A stretch of 64,000 nucleotides of DNA from Polynucleobacter sp. MWH-HuK1 (GCF_018881815.1 NZ_JACVPP010000001.1:1869654-1933653); one strand, 5' to 3'. Counted from the stretch's first letter, positions 8,063 to 17,576 are shown. A program made the numbers and translations. Notes: generated from the letters alone by a model not told the origin.

Positions 8063-10148
8063 GTTCTTTTTTCACCATATCTACTACTCGACAATCGCCG
8101 CACATCTTTAATCGATCCATAGCTGCTCCAGCAAAAGCGCCGTGCGCACCCAACTTAGTAAGCATCAAATCAACCATCTTGAGTGTTCCAAATACTTTGC
8201 CACAGCTAATGCAGTGGAAAGGTTCGGTTTCATTTAGCTTCACCCTTTGCTTACGTTGTTCTACAGTCTGCAAGCGAGGGGCAAGTATTAATGCTTGCTC
8301 TGGACAGGTTTGTGTACAGATTCCACATTGAACGCACTGCTTCTCAATAAAGGAGAGTATGGGCTCATCAGGATTATCTAAAAGCGCGCCTTCAGGACAG
8401 CTGCTCACACAAGACATACACAATGTGCAAGCCTCCTTATTAATTGTAAGACCGCCCAACAATGAAGATGATGGAAGTACTGCGCCTCCATCAGGCAAAG
8501 GTGTTTTAGCTTGCTTTTGTAAGTGCTCCAAAACAGCTTCTAATGTTTCACGCTTTTGATTGGATAAACCAATGCTTGCGGGAGTGCAAATTGCACTTAA
8601 GGAGCCACGTTGACGTAATACTCCCATTGCCTTCGATATCGTTGATAAATCATCAATCGAGTTAGCCAATATCAAATGAATACGTTCATCGAAGCCATAT
8701 GCCTTGAGAATGCTATTCGCTAAATCTGCCTGCACCTCGAGAGCGGCACGGTATGCAGGATCTTCATCTCCACTTAGCAACAAGATAACTTCAGCAAATC
8801 CATAGCTCAAAGCGCCTAGCCACAAATCTAAACCAGTCGAAGCTATGTGCTCAATACCATAAGGAATAACAAATGCAGGAAGACCTTCGAACTGCTTTGG
8901 CATGATGTGCGATGACCTACCCAAGTCGTCAATCATTTGCGTGCCAGCTTTTAAGGTATGCAACAGCAAACTAGGGGCCATTACTTGGTTAATTTTTTTA
9001 GCTTCAGCCGTAAATACATTCGCTACTATTTTTAACTCTTTACCTTGGTGAGCAACGCTCGGATAGTTGTAGCTCATGGCGCCAGATGGACAGGAGGTGG
9101 CACAAGCGCCACAGCCCATACAAAGATTTGGATTTACTTCCACAGAACCCTGGCCATTTTTAAAGATGGAGCCAATAGCGCCAGTTGAGCAAACATCAAT
9201 ACAAGCGCTGCAACCTACTTTGCCATTGCGACCATGCGCGCAAATCTTTTCGTTATAAGTAAAGTACTTAGGCTTTTCAAACTCGCCCACCATCTCCGAC
9301 AATTGATTTACGGCCAATGCCTGATCCAAGGGATCAACTCCAGGAGCAAAGTAGCCTTGCGGAGCTTGACTCATGCGCATTTTAGGATCAACGCGTAAGT
9401 CCAAAATCAAATCAAATTCAGAATTACGCCCGCGATCTTTGCGATCAAACGAGATGGCGCCAATTCCAGCGCAGGCAGTAACGCAAGCACGATGAGACTT
9501 ACATTTATTTAAATCAATCTGAAAGGAAAGATCAATAGCGCCTTCAGGGCAAACTTCCACACAAGCACCACAGCGCGTGCACATCTCTGGGTCAATCGGA
9601 TTTTGTAAATCCCAATCCACTGAAAAGTTGCCGAGATATCCGTCCAACTTAGTAACAACACCAGTGTAGATTGGGTAACTTCTATTGAGTGGCAAATCAC
9701 CAGGCTCGGTGCATAGAACTGAGACATCCAAGGATGGGCTCAATTTTTCAGCCCAAGGAATGGCTTGAGATCCAGCACCAACAATCAGCAACCTTCCTTG
9801 GCTTTCGTAATTCACCACTGGAACCGGATCAGCCTCTGGCATATCAGCTAAAGCTAACAGTGCTGCAATCTTAGGCCCAGATGTTTTCGCTTCTTGCGTC
9901 CAACCTGCAACTTCACGGATATTGACAAAACGCAGTGGAGCTATCAGAGGCTTCTCTGCTTGCTCAGCTAACTCAGTAAAAAGTGCAGCCTCTTGAGTGC
10001 ATGCCACTACTAAGGAATCAGAGCCATCCAAGGCTTTCAAAAAAGAGCCTACCTCTTGTCTACATAAAGAAGAGTGCATCGGCACACCAAGCGCTTTTTC
10101 ATCCAAAGGCATGGTGCCATTACAGTTACAGACTAATTTTTGACTCAT
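8055..10148 (-). CDS. Large multi-[4Fe-4S] protein of the formate dehydrogenase operon
   Basis: About 697 residues with at least six ferredoxin-type cysteine clusters. A pair near 190-230 (CTRCGACVEVCP and CKSHRACVTAC) comes first, another pair near 305-360 (CSACIDVCS and CMGCGACATSCP), and a third near 575-625 (CTLCMSCVSSCP and CVQCGICTQTCP). A Cys-rich C-terminus with CISCG and CGDC follows. A CNCNG stretch lies at the very N-terminus, and Rossmann-like segments (LLIVGAGSQAIPW) lie between. No signal peptide is seen, so it is cytoplasmic. The ATG at 10148 is preferred over an in-frame TTG at 10154. Similar proteins sit beside TorD-like and DUF3305/3306 genes in other proteobacterial fdh loci. 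It probably moves electrons during FDH maturation or links FDH to cytoplasmic carriers. The exact job is unknown. Confidence 0.8.
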   Translation of the reverse strand: MSQKLVCNCNGTMPLDEKALGVPMHSSLCRQEVGSFLKALDGSDSLVVACTQEAALFTELAEQAEKPLIAPLRFVNIREVAGWTQEAKTSGPKIAALLALADMPEADPVPVVNYESQGRLLIVGAGSQAIPWAEKLSPSLDVSVLCTEPGDLPLNRSYPIYTGVVTKLDGYLGNFSVDWDLQNPIDPEMCTRCGACVEVCPEGAIDLSFQIDLNKCKSHRACVTACAGIGAISFDRKDRGRNSEFDLILDLRVDPKMRMSQAPQGYFAPGVDPLDQALAVNQLSEMVGEFEKPKYFTYNEKICAHGRNGKVGCSACIDVCSTGAIGSIFKNGQGSVEVNPNLCMGCGACATSCPSGAMSYNYPSVAHQGKELKIVANVFTAEAKKINQVMAPSLLLHTLKAGTQMIDDLGRSSHIMPKQFEGLPAFVIPYGIEHIASTGLDLWLGALSYGFAEVILLLSGDEDPAYRAALEVQADLANSILKAYGFDERIHLILANSIDDLSTISKAMGVLRQRGSLSAICTPASIGLSNQKRETLEAVLEHLQKQAKTPLPDGGAVLPSSSLLGGLTINKEACTLCMSCVSSCPEGALLDNPDEPILSFIEKQCVQCGICTQTCPEQALILAPRLQTVEQRKQRVKLNETEPFHCISCGKVFGTLKMVDLMLTKLGAHGAFAGAAMDRLKMCGDCRVVDMVKKEHE

Positions 10149-10159
10149 GCGCAATCTTC

Positions 10160-10741
10160 TTAAGTTTTTTTCTGTTCAGGCTCAGTCGACAGATCTTTCG
10201 GGACTCCGTCTAACTGGTCGGAGAGCTTTGGTTGTGTGGATGTTAAATCAGTTTGCTGTTGCACATCTAAAGCATTCGCCTCCAACTCAGGATTAGCGGA
10301 CTGAACTTCAATTTTCAGGGAATCTGTAGACACCTCTTTAAGAGGCCCATCAGTAGACTTGCTAAAGAGCTTCAACATATCGCTCTGCACCATTCTTTCA
10401 AGCATTCCTAGCGGCAGAGGGTCTGGTTTACTGTAATCGTCAATATAAATGTCCAACCCATCCATGATGTTGAAATGGGGGTCTGTAAACATTTTCTTAA
10501 GGGCAGCTTGTTGAACAGCGGGGTCTACGTCCGGCTTCATGAAAGCAGAAAAATCGGGGTCAAAACGATCGATCTTCGCAACGTCATCCAATGTCGGCAA
10601 CGGTGGAGCTTCATCTTCAATCTTCTCAACAGCTGGAGCTGGAGATAAATCCTTAGGAGCTTCAACCTTCTTCTCTACAGAATCAGGCTCAATGCCTGCC
10701 TTGCGTTTAGACCAACGCCCGAGAAATCCGTCTGCCATCAT
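10160..10741 (-). CDS. DUF3306 family protein
   Basis: A 193-residue, acidic, Pro/Asp/Glu-rich protein with the DUF3306 opening FLGRWSKRK at residues 5-13 and a compact region around 60-125 (FSAFMKPDVDPAVQQAAL, then FNIMDGLDIYIDDY). The C-terminal 60 residues look disordered. It starts with ATGATG. The first ATG overlaps the DUF3305 stop and lies right against GGAGG, so the second ATG at 10738 may be the one used. DUF3305 and DUF3306 occur together in formate dehydrogenase loci. Function is not known to me, though a maturation role is likely. Confidence 0.78.
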   Translation of the reverse strand: MMADGFLGRWSKRKAGIEPDSVEKKVEAPKDLSPAPAVEKIEDEAPPLPTLDDVAKIDRFDPDFSAFMKPDVDPAVQQAALKKMFTDPHFNIMDGLDIYIDDYSKPDPLPLGMLERMVQSDMLKLFSKSTDGPLKEVSTDSLKIEVQSANPELEANALDVQQQTDLTSTQPKLSDQLDGVPKDLSTEPEQKKT

Positions 10742-11271
10742 TCCTCCGCAGGACGCTCGGGACCTTTAAATGAGGCAGGCTTGTGACGTTTTTTGGGTTC
10801 AGGTCGATACTTTTCATTGACGTACTCTTGCAACCAAGATGCATGCTGCTCACTCATGGAAACCGTATCAACTGACTCACCGCCATCAAGCAAGCGAGCC
10901 GCTTCGTTATAGCTAACGCAAATACGATGTGGCACTGCAAAAGTTGATTCCGCTTTGGCTAAAGCCAAGGATTGCTCGTCAACATATCGCTCAATATCTT
11001 CTTCGAGACGCCACATCACAAACCAGCTTGGGGTTGTGGCAGAAACGTTGAGGTAGTAACCCTCAGCCTCATCAGGAAAAAGATCAAGTTCGTAACCAGT
11101 AAACAACCAAGACTCTCCCTCGGGATCACGCCCAAGAAACTGACCAGAAATAGCATTGCTTTGTTTGCTATTAAATTGCCCCAAATCAGGCACCACTTCT
11201 TGAGGCGCCCAGCGGTAAGAAACCCATGGGTTATCAATATTTTGTTTACGCATTAATACAGCAAAGCGCAT
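10738..11271 (-). CDS. DUF3305 family protein
   Basis: A 177-residue protein of the DUF3305 family. It has the characteristic early VSYRWAPQEVVPDLG (17-31), a middle DLFPDEAEGYYLNVSA that ends WFVMWRLEED, and a late VSYNEAARLLDGGE. The tail is basic (PEPKKRHKPASFKG). No signal peptide or membrane segment is seen. It is tightly coupled to DUF3306 by a four-base overlap and sits 14 bases after mrp. Its constant company with DUF3306, the multi-ferredoxin and FDH suggests an accessory role in enzyme assembly. The biochemical activity is unknown. Confidence 0.78.
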   Translation of the reverse strand: MRFAVLMRKQNIDNPWVSYRWAPQEVVPDLGQFNSKQSNAISGQFLGRDPEGESWLFTGYELDLFPDEAEGYYLNVSATTPSWFVMWRLEEDIERYVDEQSLALAKAESTFAVPHRICVSYNEAARLLDGGESVDTVSMSEQHASWLQEYVNEKYRPEPKKRHKPASFKGPERPAEE

Positions 11272-11285
11272 AAATGTTCAGGGCC

Positions 11286-12374
11286 TTAGGTGTTTTGAAC
11301 AACAATGTTCGGAAATTTACTGCTCATATCTTTGGATAGAGTAGCAACACGTATAGCAACCTGTCTAGCAATGCCTTTATAAATCGCACTAATGGCACCA
11401 TCAGGGTCTGCGACCACTGTAGGACGCCCTGCGTCTGCCTGCTCTCGGATAGATAGGTTCAAAGGTAAGCCACCCAAGAAATCCACTCCATACTCTTTGC
11501 ACATCTTTTGGCCACCGCCTGCACCGAATACATGCTCCTCATTTCCGCATTTTGTACACACGTAGGTACTCATATTTTCAATAATGCCGATGATGGGAAC
11601 GCCCACCTTTTCAAACATCTTCAGACCTTTGCGAGCATCTAACAAGGCAATGTCTTGCGGTGTAGTAACAATCACTGAGCCAGTAACGGGAACTTTTTGC
11701 GCCAGGGTTAATTGAATATCACCAGTACCTGGGGGCATATCCACAATTAAATAGTCCAAATCACGCCAACGGGTTTGACGAAGCAACTGCTCGAGAGCAG
11801 AGGTCACCATTGGGCCACGCCAGACCATTGGCGCATCATCATCAATCAAAAAGCCAATTGAACTTGCCTGCAAGCCATAAGCCTCCATTGGCTCAATCGT
11901 GTTCTCTTCAAGAGAGTCTGGTCTACCAGTAATACCCAACATCATTGGCTGACTTGGACCATAAATGTCTGCATCCAAAATGCCAACCTGTGCACCCTCG
12001 GCCGCTAGCGCTAAAGCCAAGTTCACTGCTGTTGTCGATTTACCAACTCCACCCTTGCCACTAGCAACCGCAATAATATTTTTTACACCAGGCAATAGCT
12101 TTACGCCACGCTGCACTGCATGCGCAACAATTTGACTAGAAATATTGACGCTGACATTTTTAACGCCAGACAATTCGCGCAAAGCATTAATCACCGATTT
12201 GCGAATCGAATCAAACTGACTCTTTGCTGGATAGCCTAGTACGATGTCTAAAGAAATGTCGCCATCATCTACGCGGAGATTTTTAACGTTTTTTGCAGTA
12301 ACGAAGTCAATCTTAGTATTAGGATCAACTAAGCCTTTAAGTGCTGCTTGGACCAACTCTGGTGTAACCGACAC
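11286..12374 (-). CDS. mrp: Mrp/ApbC-type P-loop iron-sulfur cluster carrier
   Basis: A 362-residue Mrp/NBP35-like protein: an N-terminal DUF59 (MIP18-like) domain at about 1-85, then a deviant Walker A SGKGGVGKST near 106-115, switch DADIYGPSQP, and DMPPGTGD. Near 275 CTKCGNEEH supplies the Cys pair that holds a bridging [4Fe-4S] cluster in the dimer. It carries clusters to apo-proteins. The start is GTG with AGGAGAAGG just upstream. It is the first gene of the minus-strand run into DUF3305/3306 and the very Fe-S-rich FDH genes (gap 14 bases), so a supply role for FDH clusters is a reasonable inference in addition to its housekeeping role. Confidence 0.9.
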   Translation of the reverse strand: MSVTPELVQAALKGLVDPNTKIDFVTAKNVKNLRVDDGDISLDIVLGYPAKSQFDSIRKSVINALRELSGVKNVSVNISSQIVAHAVQRGVKLLPGVKNIIAVASGKGGVGKSTTAVNLALALAAEGAQVGILDADIYGPSQPMMLGITGRPDSLEENTIEPMEAYGLQASSIGFLIDDDAPMVWRGPMVTSALEQLLRQTRWRDLDYLIVDMPPGTGDIQLTLAQKVPVTGSVIVTTPQDIALLDARKGLKMFEKVGVPIIGIIENMSTYVCTKCGNEEHVFGAGGGQKMCKEYGVDFLGGLPLNLSIREQADAGRPTVVADPDGAISAIYKGIARQVAIRVATLSKDMSSKFPNIVVQNT

Positions 12375-12503
12375 AACCTTCTCCTAATATGAATATACCT
12401 AGAGTGGGATTCTAGGTTTTAGTATTTTTCTTAATTAGCGCTAGCTTACTCGTAGCCACAAATATTTGCTGAGAGAACCCCCGGCAAGCTGGAATAGAGC
12501 GCT

Positions 12504-13514
12504 TTAGAAAATGAGCAGACTCAGATAATAGACCGCCATAGACATGAGCGCAGTTGCTGGTATGGTGAAGATCCACGCCCAAATGATGTTTCCCGCAACC
12601 CCCCAGCGAACTGCACTAGCTCTTTGAGTTGAGCCCACACCCACAATAGCCCCGGTAATCGTATGGGTAGTGGAAACGGGAATACCAATAGCTGTTGCTG
12701 CGAATAAAGTAATTGCGCCACCAGTTTCAGCACAGAAACCACCTACAGGCTTTAACTTGGTGAGCTTCTGCCCCATGGTTTTTACAATTCGCCAGCCACC
12801 AAACATCGTGCCCGCAGCAATAGCGACATAACAAGAAATAATTGTCCATGTAGGCGGCATCTTTGCGCTAGCTTCAGCATAGCCAGTAATAATGAGCAAA
12901 AGCCAAATAATGCCGATAGTCTTTTGAGCGTCATTACCACCGTGACCCAAGCTGTAAGCGCTTGCAGAAACTAATTGTAGGCGGCGGAACCAGCGATCTG
13001 TTTTAGCTAAGTTTGCATTTCGGCAAATCCACGCAACGATCAACATCATTAAAGAGCCAAGCAAGAAGCCAACAAACGGTGAAATAAAGATAAAGGAAAC
13101 GGTTTTAATGATTCCTGACCAAACCAAGCCATCTGTACCCGCTTTTGGTAATGCCGCTCCAACTAAGCCGCCAATCAGAGCGTGAGAAGAGCTTGATGGA
13201 ATACCGTAGTACCAAGTAATCACATTCCATACAATTGCTCCCACTAAAGCACCAAAGATGACGTGTAAATCAACTGCAGCAGGATGCACAATTCCCTTGC
13301 CTACCGTGGCAGCAACACTTAAATGAAAAATGAAGATCGCTAGAAAGTTAAAGAAGGCTGCAAATACTACTGCTTGCTGCGGCTTCAAAACTCCAGTGGA
13401 AACTACAGTGGCAATTGAGTTGGCGGCATCATGAAAACCATTCATGAAATCGAATGCAAGCGCTAATGCTACCAATAGCGCTACAACCCAAAAAGCCACT
13501 TCTATCGCTGGCAA
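12504..13514 (-). CDS. pit: Inorganic phosphate transporter, Pit family
   Basis: A 336-residue membrane protein of the PiT/PHO4 family with about ten helices. It carries the family repeats FMNGFHDAANSIATVV (about 23-38) and, in the second half, SLGHGGNDAQKTIGII and VSTTHTITGAIVGVGSTQR. It imports low-affinity phosphate or metal-phosphate driven by protons. The start is a TTG at 13514 with AAGG nine bases upstream. A GTG five codons further in is the alternative. It lies 11 bases after the DUF47 gene, the usual regulator/partner of Pit transporters. The 129 bases between it and mrp contain no gene and no strong terminator that I can see. Confidence 0.92.
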   Translation of the reverse strand: MPAIEVAFWVVALLVALALAFDFMNGFHDAANSIATVVSTGVLKPQQAVVFAAFFNFLAIFIFHLSVAATVGKGIVHPAAVDLHVIFGALVGAIVWNVITWYYGIPSSSSHALIGGLVGAALPKAGTDGLVWSGIIKTVSFIFISPFVGFLLGSLMMLIVAWICRNANLAKTDRWFRRLQLVSASAYSLGHGGNDAQKTIGIIWLLLIITGYAEASAKMPPTWTIISCYVAIAAGTMFGGWRIVKTMGQKLTKLKPVGGFCAETGGAITLFAATAIGIPVSTTHTITGAIVGVGSTQRASAVRWGVAGNIIWAWIFTIPATALMSMAVYYLSLLIF

Positions 13515-13525
13515 CTTAATTCGCC

Positions 13526-14173
13526 TTAAGAGTTTTCAAGAACGATGCCTTCAACTAAATTGGCAACGTCTTCACATTTGTCTGTAACCTCCTCAAGCAA
13601 CTCATAAATACGCTGGCACTTAATGAGTTCACGCACTTCGATATCTTCGCGGAATAAGCGGGTAATCGCAGTAGATAAAAGGCGGTCAGCACCTGACTCC
13701 AAGTGATCTATCTCGTCGCAAGTCTTCAGGGCGGCTTTAGCAACTTCTGGATCGGAGATATCTTTTAACGTTGCAACTGCATTCTTCATGCTGATACAGC
13801 ATTGATTGCAAAGCTCTGCCATTTGCACCATTTCTGGTGTCATTTGCTTTACGTCATATAAATGCATTGCCTCGGTACCGTTTTGCAATAAATCGGCTAC
13901 GTCATCCATCGTATTGATGAGCGAGAAAATTTGATCTCGATCGATTGGTGTGATAAACGTTTTGTGTAAACGACGATGTACCTCTTTTACTACGTCGTCG
14001 CAAGCATGCTCTGCTTTATCAACATCTTGTGTGTACTTGGCGCGCAAGGCTTCATCGTTATAGTGCTCGACAAACTTTAAGAAAGATTCGGAGGCAGAAA
14101 CAATATTGTTAGCGTGTTCATTGAAAAGCTCGAAGAAATTACCATCGTGAGGCATTAGCTTACTGAAGAACAT
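13526..14173 (-). CDS. DUF47 (PhoU-like) Pit accessory protein
   Basis: A 215-residue all-helical protein of the DUF47/TIGR00153 family, related to PhoU. Acidic metal-binding-type segments typical of the family are visible (KAEHACDDVVKEVHRRL and LINTMDDVADLLQNG). It is encoded directly upstream of pit and ends 11 bases before it, the standard order for DUF47-Pit pairs, where it is thought to control the transporter. The ATG at 14173 has AAGGA about nine bases upstream. It is cytoplasmic, with no signal peptide. Confidence 0.88.
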   Translation of the reverse strand: MFFSKLMPHDGNFFELFNEHANNIVSASESFLKFVEHYNDEALRAKYTQDVDKAEHACDDVVKEVHRRLHKTFITPIDRDQIFSLINTMDDVADLLQNGTEAMHLYDVKQMTPEMVQMAELCNQCCISMKNAVATLKDISDPEVAKAALKTCDEIDHLESGADRLLSTAITRLFREDIEVRELIKCQRIYELLEEVTDKCEDVANLVEGIVLENS

Positions 14174-14239
14174 AAATCACGATCCTTTAGGAACAAAAAC
14201 TACGGGTTTTGTTAGGTTTGACGACATTCTAAACAATTG

Positions 14240-14434
14240 CTATTTAGTAACTGGAAAGCCAGCATCTGTTATAAGCTGGCTAGCCTGCGCTTCAGATAAT
14301 GTAGTTTCCAGGCTGACAATCTGGCTTACCAAGTCAGCCTGAACTTTAGCTTCAGGGTCCTGAGCCTGAATTGCTCTCGTGACCGCATTAATACAGCCTC
14401 CACAGGTCATCCCAGATACTTTTAAAGTCAACAT
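14240..14434 (-). CDS. copZ: Copper chaperone, HMA domain (CopZ-like)
   Basis: A 64-residue heavy-metal-associated domain, ferredoxin-like fold, with the metal site MTCGGC near residues 9-14. It binds Cu(I) and passes it to the CopA ATPase encoded divergently 51 bases away. I use the ATG at 14434, which has AAGG at suitable spacing and gives the standard HMA length. An in-frame start at 14497 would add 21 residues and run into copA. The intergenic region must hold both promoters. I could not find a clear CueR-type dyad there. Confidence 0.85.
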   Translation of the reverse strand: MLTLKVSGMTCGGCINAVTRAIQAQDPEAKVQADLVSQIVSLETTLSEAQASQLITDAGFPVTK

Positions 14435-14485
14435 ATAGGCCTTTTTGATGTAAATGCGGCTTGCATGCAGTAGATTATCTTCTAT

Positions 14486-16753
14486 ATGAAACCCCAAATA
14501 GACACTAAATCAGAGCTATTTACTCTGGATATCGGCGGGATGACCTGCGCCTCCTGTGTAGGCAGGGTTGAGAAGGCTTTGGACAAAATACCCGGCGTAG
14601 AGGCTGCCAGTGTGAATTTGGCAACGGAACAGGCCAAAATCCGCTTAAAAACAGATTCCGGGCTCAATGCGGATGACCTTATCGCCATAGTCCAAAAAAC
14701 AGGTTACGAAGCGAAAATCAGTAGCCCCCATCAAATTTCAGAAATAGCAGCCTCTAAATTATTCTGGGGGACAGATGGTTTGGGGCGTGTGCTACTAGGA
14801 TTCGCCCTCTCCGCCCCACTTTTTCTCCCGATGTTCCTCATGCCTTTTGGCATACATTGGGCACTTTCGCCAAAGTGGCAACTTCTACTTGCCACTCCAG
14901 TGCAATTCTTTTTGGGATGGCGTTTTTATAAAGCAGGCTTCAAATCTCTCATGTCCGGTGTGGGCAATATGGATTTATTGGTGGCACTGGGAACTAGCGC
15001 AGCGTATGGTCTCAGTATTTATCAAATGATTACATCGCCTCACGCAAATCATGAGCTGTACTTTGAAGGATCCGCAGTCATTATCTGCATGGTTTTACTA
15101 GGTAAATGGTTAGAGGCCAGAGCTAAGCAACAAACTAGCGAAGCAATTCGTGCATTACAAAAGTTGTGGCCAGAGCACGCCAAAGTGATTGAACGAGATA
15201 TTGCCATCACCGAGAGTTCCGCATTAGATCAATTTCATGATCTACCTTTAGATCAGGTGTTTCCGAAAGACCGTATCTTGGTTCTGCCCGGCGAGCGAAT
15301 ACCAGTGGACGGCATCATCCTACTTGGCAATAGCCACATTGATGAATCACTGCTCACAGGAGAAAGTGATCCAGTCAAAAAACGTATCGGAGAAAAAGTT
15401 ATCGGCGGCTCACTCAATGGCGAAGGCGTCTTAGTCATTGAGGCTCAAGCAGTGGGCGTTGAGAGCGTGCTTTCTAAAATCATCTCCCTAGTTGAAGATG
15501 CACAAACTCAAAAGGCGCCAATACAAAAACTGGTAGATCAGGTGAGCGCTATTTTTGTTCCTAGCGTGATCGTAATTGCAATCATTACAGGATTGGCAAA
15601 CTGGTTTTATCTGGACTCTGCATCTATTGCCATATTGAGAGCCGTATCAGTGCTCGTGATCGCCTGTCCATGCGCACTAGGACTTGCAACACCAGCAGCC
15701 ATCATGGCGGGTACTGGGGTGGCGGCGCGTTTTGGGATTTTAATTAAGGACCCACAAGTTTTAGAGTTGGCGCATCGCTTAAATGTTGTTGCGTTTGATA
15801 AAACAGGGACGCTCACCATTGGCAAACCAAGACTACTGAAAGTAATTTCTTTTAGCGGAACATTTTCTGAGAGTGACATCCTGGTAACAGCTGCAGGCCT
15901 TCAACTTGGTAGTGAGCACCCTCTTGCAAAAGCACTCCTTGATGCCGCCAAACAAAATGATTTGACCCCAATAACACCAACCGATAGCAAAGCATTGCCT
16001 GGTATTGGCATTAGCGGCAAACCTAATGCTGGCCCTCTTGCTGGGCAGAGCCTTACCCTACAAAGCATTGCATCCCTAGAGAGCAACTGCCACTATGCCG
16101 AAATACTAAGTAAAACTCAGGCTTGTTTTGAGGCTGGTCAAACTGTTTCAATCTTGATGAATAATGAAGTACCCATTTCGCCAATTGCCATATTCTCATT
16201 CGGGGATGAACTTAAAGAGAATGCTCAAGAAGCAATTACCTCATTGCGCCATCTTAATATTCGGGCTGTAATGCTATCTGGTGACAATGTTGCTGCAGCG
16301 AACCGTGTTGCAAGAAACATTGGAATTGAAGAAGCATTTGCGCAAATTATGCCAAGTGATAAAGCAGAGATTATTCGCAAGCTTCAATCTAAAGATGGTC
16401 ATCGCCAATTTGTTGCCATGGTAGGCGATGGTGTGAACGACGCGCCTGCCTTAGCTACCGCAGATGTTGGTATGGCTATGTCTACTGGGACTGATGTTGC
16501 AATGCAGGCTGCCGGTATCACCTTAATGCGAGGTGACCCTACATTAGTTGCAAATGCGATTGATATCTCCAAGCGAACCTGGCAAAAAATTCAGCAAAAT
16601 TTATTCTGGGCTTTTATCTTTAACGCTACTGGCATCCCTCTGGCTGCTCTGGGCTACCTCTCGCCGATGCTGGCCGGAAGTGCCATGGCGCTATCAAGCT
16701 TTTGCGTTCTAAGCAATGCGCTTTTACTCAAGCGCTGGCGCCCTACTCGCTAA
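14486..16753 (+). CDS. copA: Copper-exporting P1B-type ATPase CopA
   Basis: A 755-residue Cu(I)-translocating P-type ATPase. One N-terminal HMA domain carries C21-x-x-C24 (MTCASC). Transmembrane helices surround the ion site CPC at 394-396. The phosphorylated Asp is D438 (DKTGT), the actuator motif is TGES and the hinge is GDGVNDAP near 646-653. The single HMA domain is usual for proteobacterial CopA. It exports cytoplasmic copper to the periplasm and pairs with the divergent chaperone copZ. It ends convergently with the DUF3047 lipoprotein gene, 25 bases away. Confidence 0.93.
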   Translation: MKPQIDTKSELFTLDIGGMTCASCVGRVEKALDKIPGVEAASVNLATEQAKIRLKTDSGLNADDLIAIVQKTGYEAKISSPHQISEIAASKLFWGTDGLGRVLLGFALSAPLFLPMFLMPFGIHWALSPKWQLLLATPVQFFLGWRFYKAGFKSLMSGVGNMDLLVALGTSAAYGLSIYQMITSPHANHELYFEGSAVIICMVLLGKWLEARAKQQTSEAIRALQKLWPEHAKVIERDIAITESSALDQFHDLPLDQVFPKDRILVLPGERIPVDGIILLGNSHIDESLLTGESDPVKKRIGEKVIGGSLNGEGVLVIEAQAVGVESVLSKIISLVEDAQTQKAPIQKLVDQVSAIFVPSVIVIAIITGLANWFYLDSASIAILRAVSVLVIACPCALGLATPAAIMAGTGVAARFGILIKDPQVLELAHRLNVVAFDKTGTLTIGKPRLLKVISFSGTFSESDILVTAAGLQLGSEHPLAKALLDAAKQNDLTPITPTDSKALPGIGISGKPNAGPLAGQSLTLQSIASLESNCHYAEILSKTQACFEAGQTVSILMNNEVPISPIAIFSFGDELKENAQEAITSLRHLNIRAVMLSGDNVAAANRVARNIGIEEAFAQIMPSDKAEIIRKLQSKDGHRQFVAMVGDGVNDAPALATADVGMAMSTGTDVAMQAAGITLMRGDPTLVANAIDISKRTWQKIQQNLFWAFIFNATGIPLAALGYLSPMLAGSAMALSSFCVLSNALLLKRWRPTR

Positions 16754-16778
16754 TAAAACATCTTTTAGTAAGTTGTAC

Positions 16779-17576
16779 TTATTTTGCATTCTTGCGTATC
16801 AATTCAATATCGCCATAGAACGCGCGTGTCTCTGACTTAGTGTTATCGGTATCGGTCAGCAAAGCAATACCAATAACTTCACCGGGCGCTTCGCCATATG
16901 CACGCTTGTAGTCAGCCGCCAAATCACGCTGGTGTTTATGCCACTGCCCTAAGTTATCCCAGCCAGAATCAACCACAATCATTCTGATACGCGAAGTATG
17001 TGCATTTGTAATGATGGTGTCGACAGGTGATTTTCCGGACCAGATATACATCAGCGTGGCATACGGCATCTCTTGACCACTGATGAGATTAGCCATCTCA
17101 AAAGTCATTTTTTCTTTTAAGGGTAGCTTGGATTTATTGCCATCAAATGCAACCAGAATGCGCAGGGGTGCATCGTCAGCATACCCATCGGCATTGTCAG
17201 CATTAACGATTGGATTCAGCGCTTTCCATTCCCATTGCAGTAGTAGATTTGATGCCTGACGTGGACGCAACTTCACCGCCAATCCAGATGCAGAGGTTTT
17301 TGAATTTGCACTCAGTACTGTTTTCCCTTGATAGCTCTCAAGGCGATACACCGTATTCTTTTTAAAGGGCGCTATGCGATAAAAATTCCATCCGTTTGGC
17401 ATACCGTTTCGGGCTGTCTCGGCAGAGAATTTAGGCAGCTCCTCTTGGTCCGGCAGCTGATCCGCATTAAATGGTTGGCCGGCTTCGTTTTGGACAGAAT
17501 CGCCACTTAAGCCAGCACAGCCGACAAGAATTAGGATCGCACTGAGAATGAAAAATAAAGGGGCTCGCTTCCACAT
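16779..17576 (-). CDS. DUF3047 lipoprotein
   Basis: A 265-residue protein with a lipoprotein signal (lipobox LVGC near residue 20) and a DUF3047 domain over most of the mature part. Typical segments are GWNFYRIAPFKKNTVYRL and LLQWEWKALNPI, where the long jelly-roll-like domain begins, and DDAPLRILVAFDGN. The C-terminal half carries IIVTNAHTSRIRMIVVDSG and a tail with ETRAFYGDIELI. Function is unknown. The fold suggests binding of a glycan or small molecule at the periplasmic face. It stands alone, convergent with copA and divergent from the GT39 gene. Confidence 0.8.
   Translation of the reverse strand: MWKRAPLFFILSAILILVGCAGLSGDSVQNEAGQPFNADQLPDQEELPKFSAETARNGMPNGWNFYRIAPFKKNTVYRLESYQGKTVLSANSKTSASGLAVKLRPRQASNLLLQWEWKALNPIVNADNADGYADDAPLRILVAFDGNKSKLPLKEKMTFEMANLISGQEMPYATLMYIWSGKSPVDTIITNAHTSRIRMIVVDSGWDNLGQWHKHQRDLAADYKRAYGEAPGEVIGIALLTDTDNTKSETRAFYGDIELIRKNAK

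Noticed and set aside
14435..14485. CueR-type operator between copZ and copA
   Set aside because: I looked for a long-spacer promoter with an ACCTTCC-type dyad and found none that holds.
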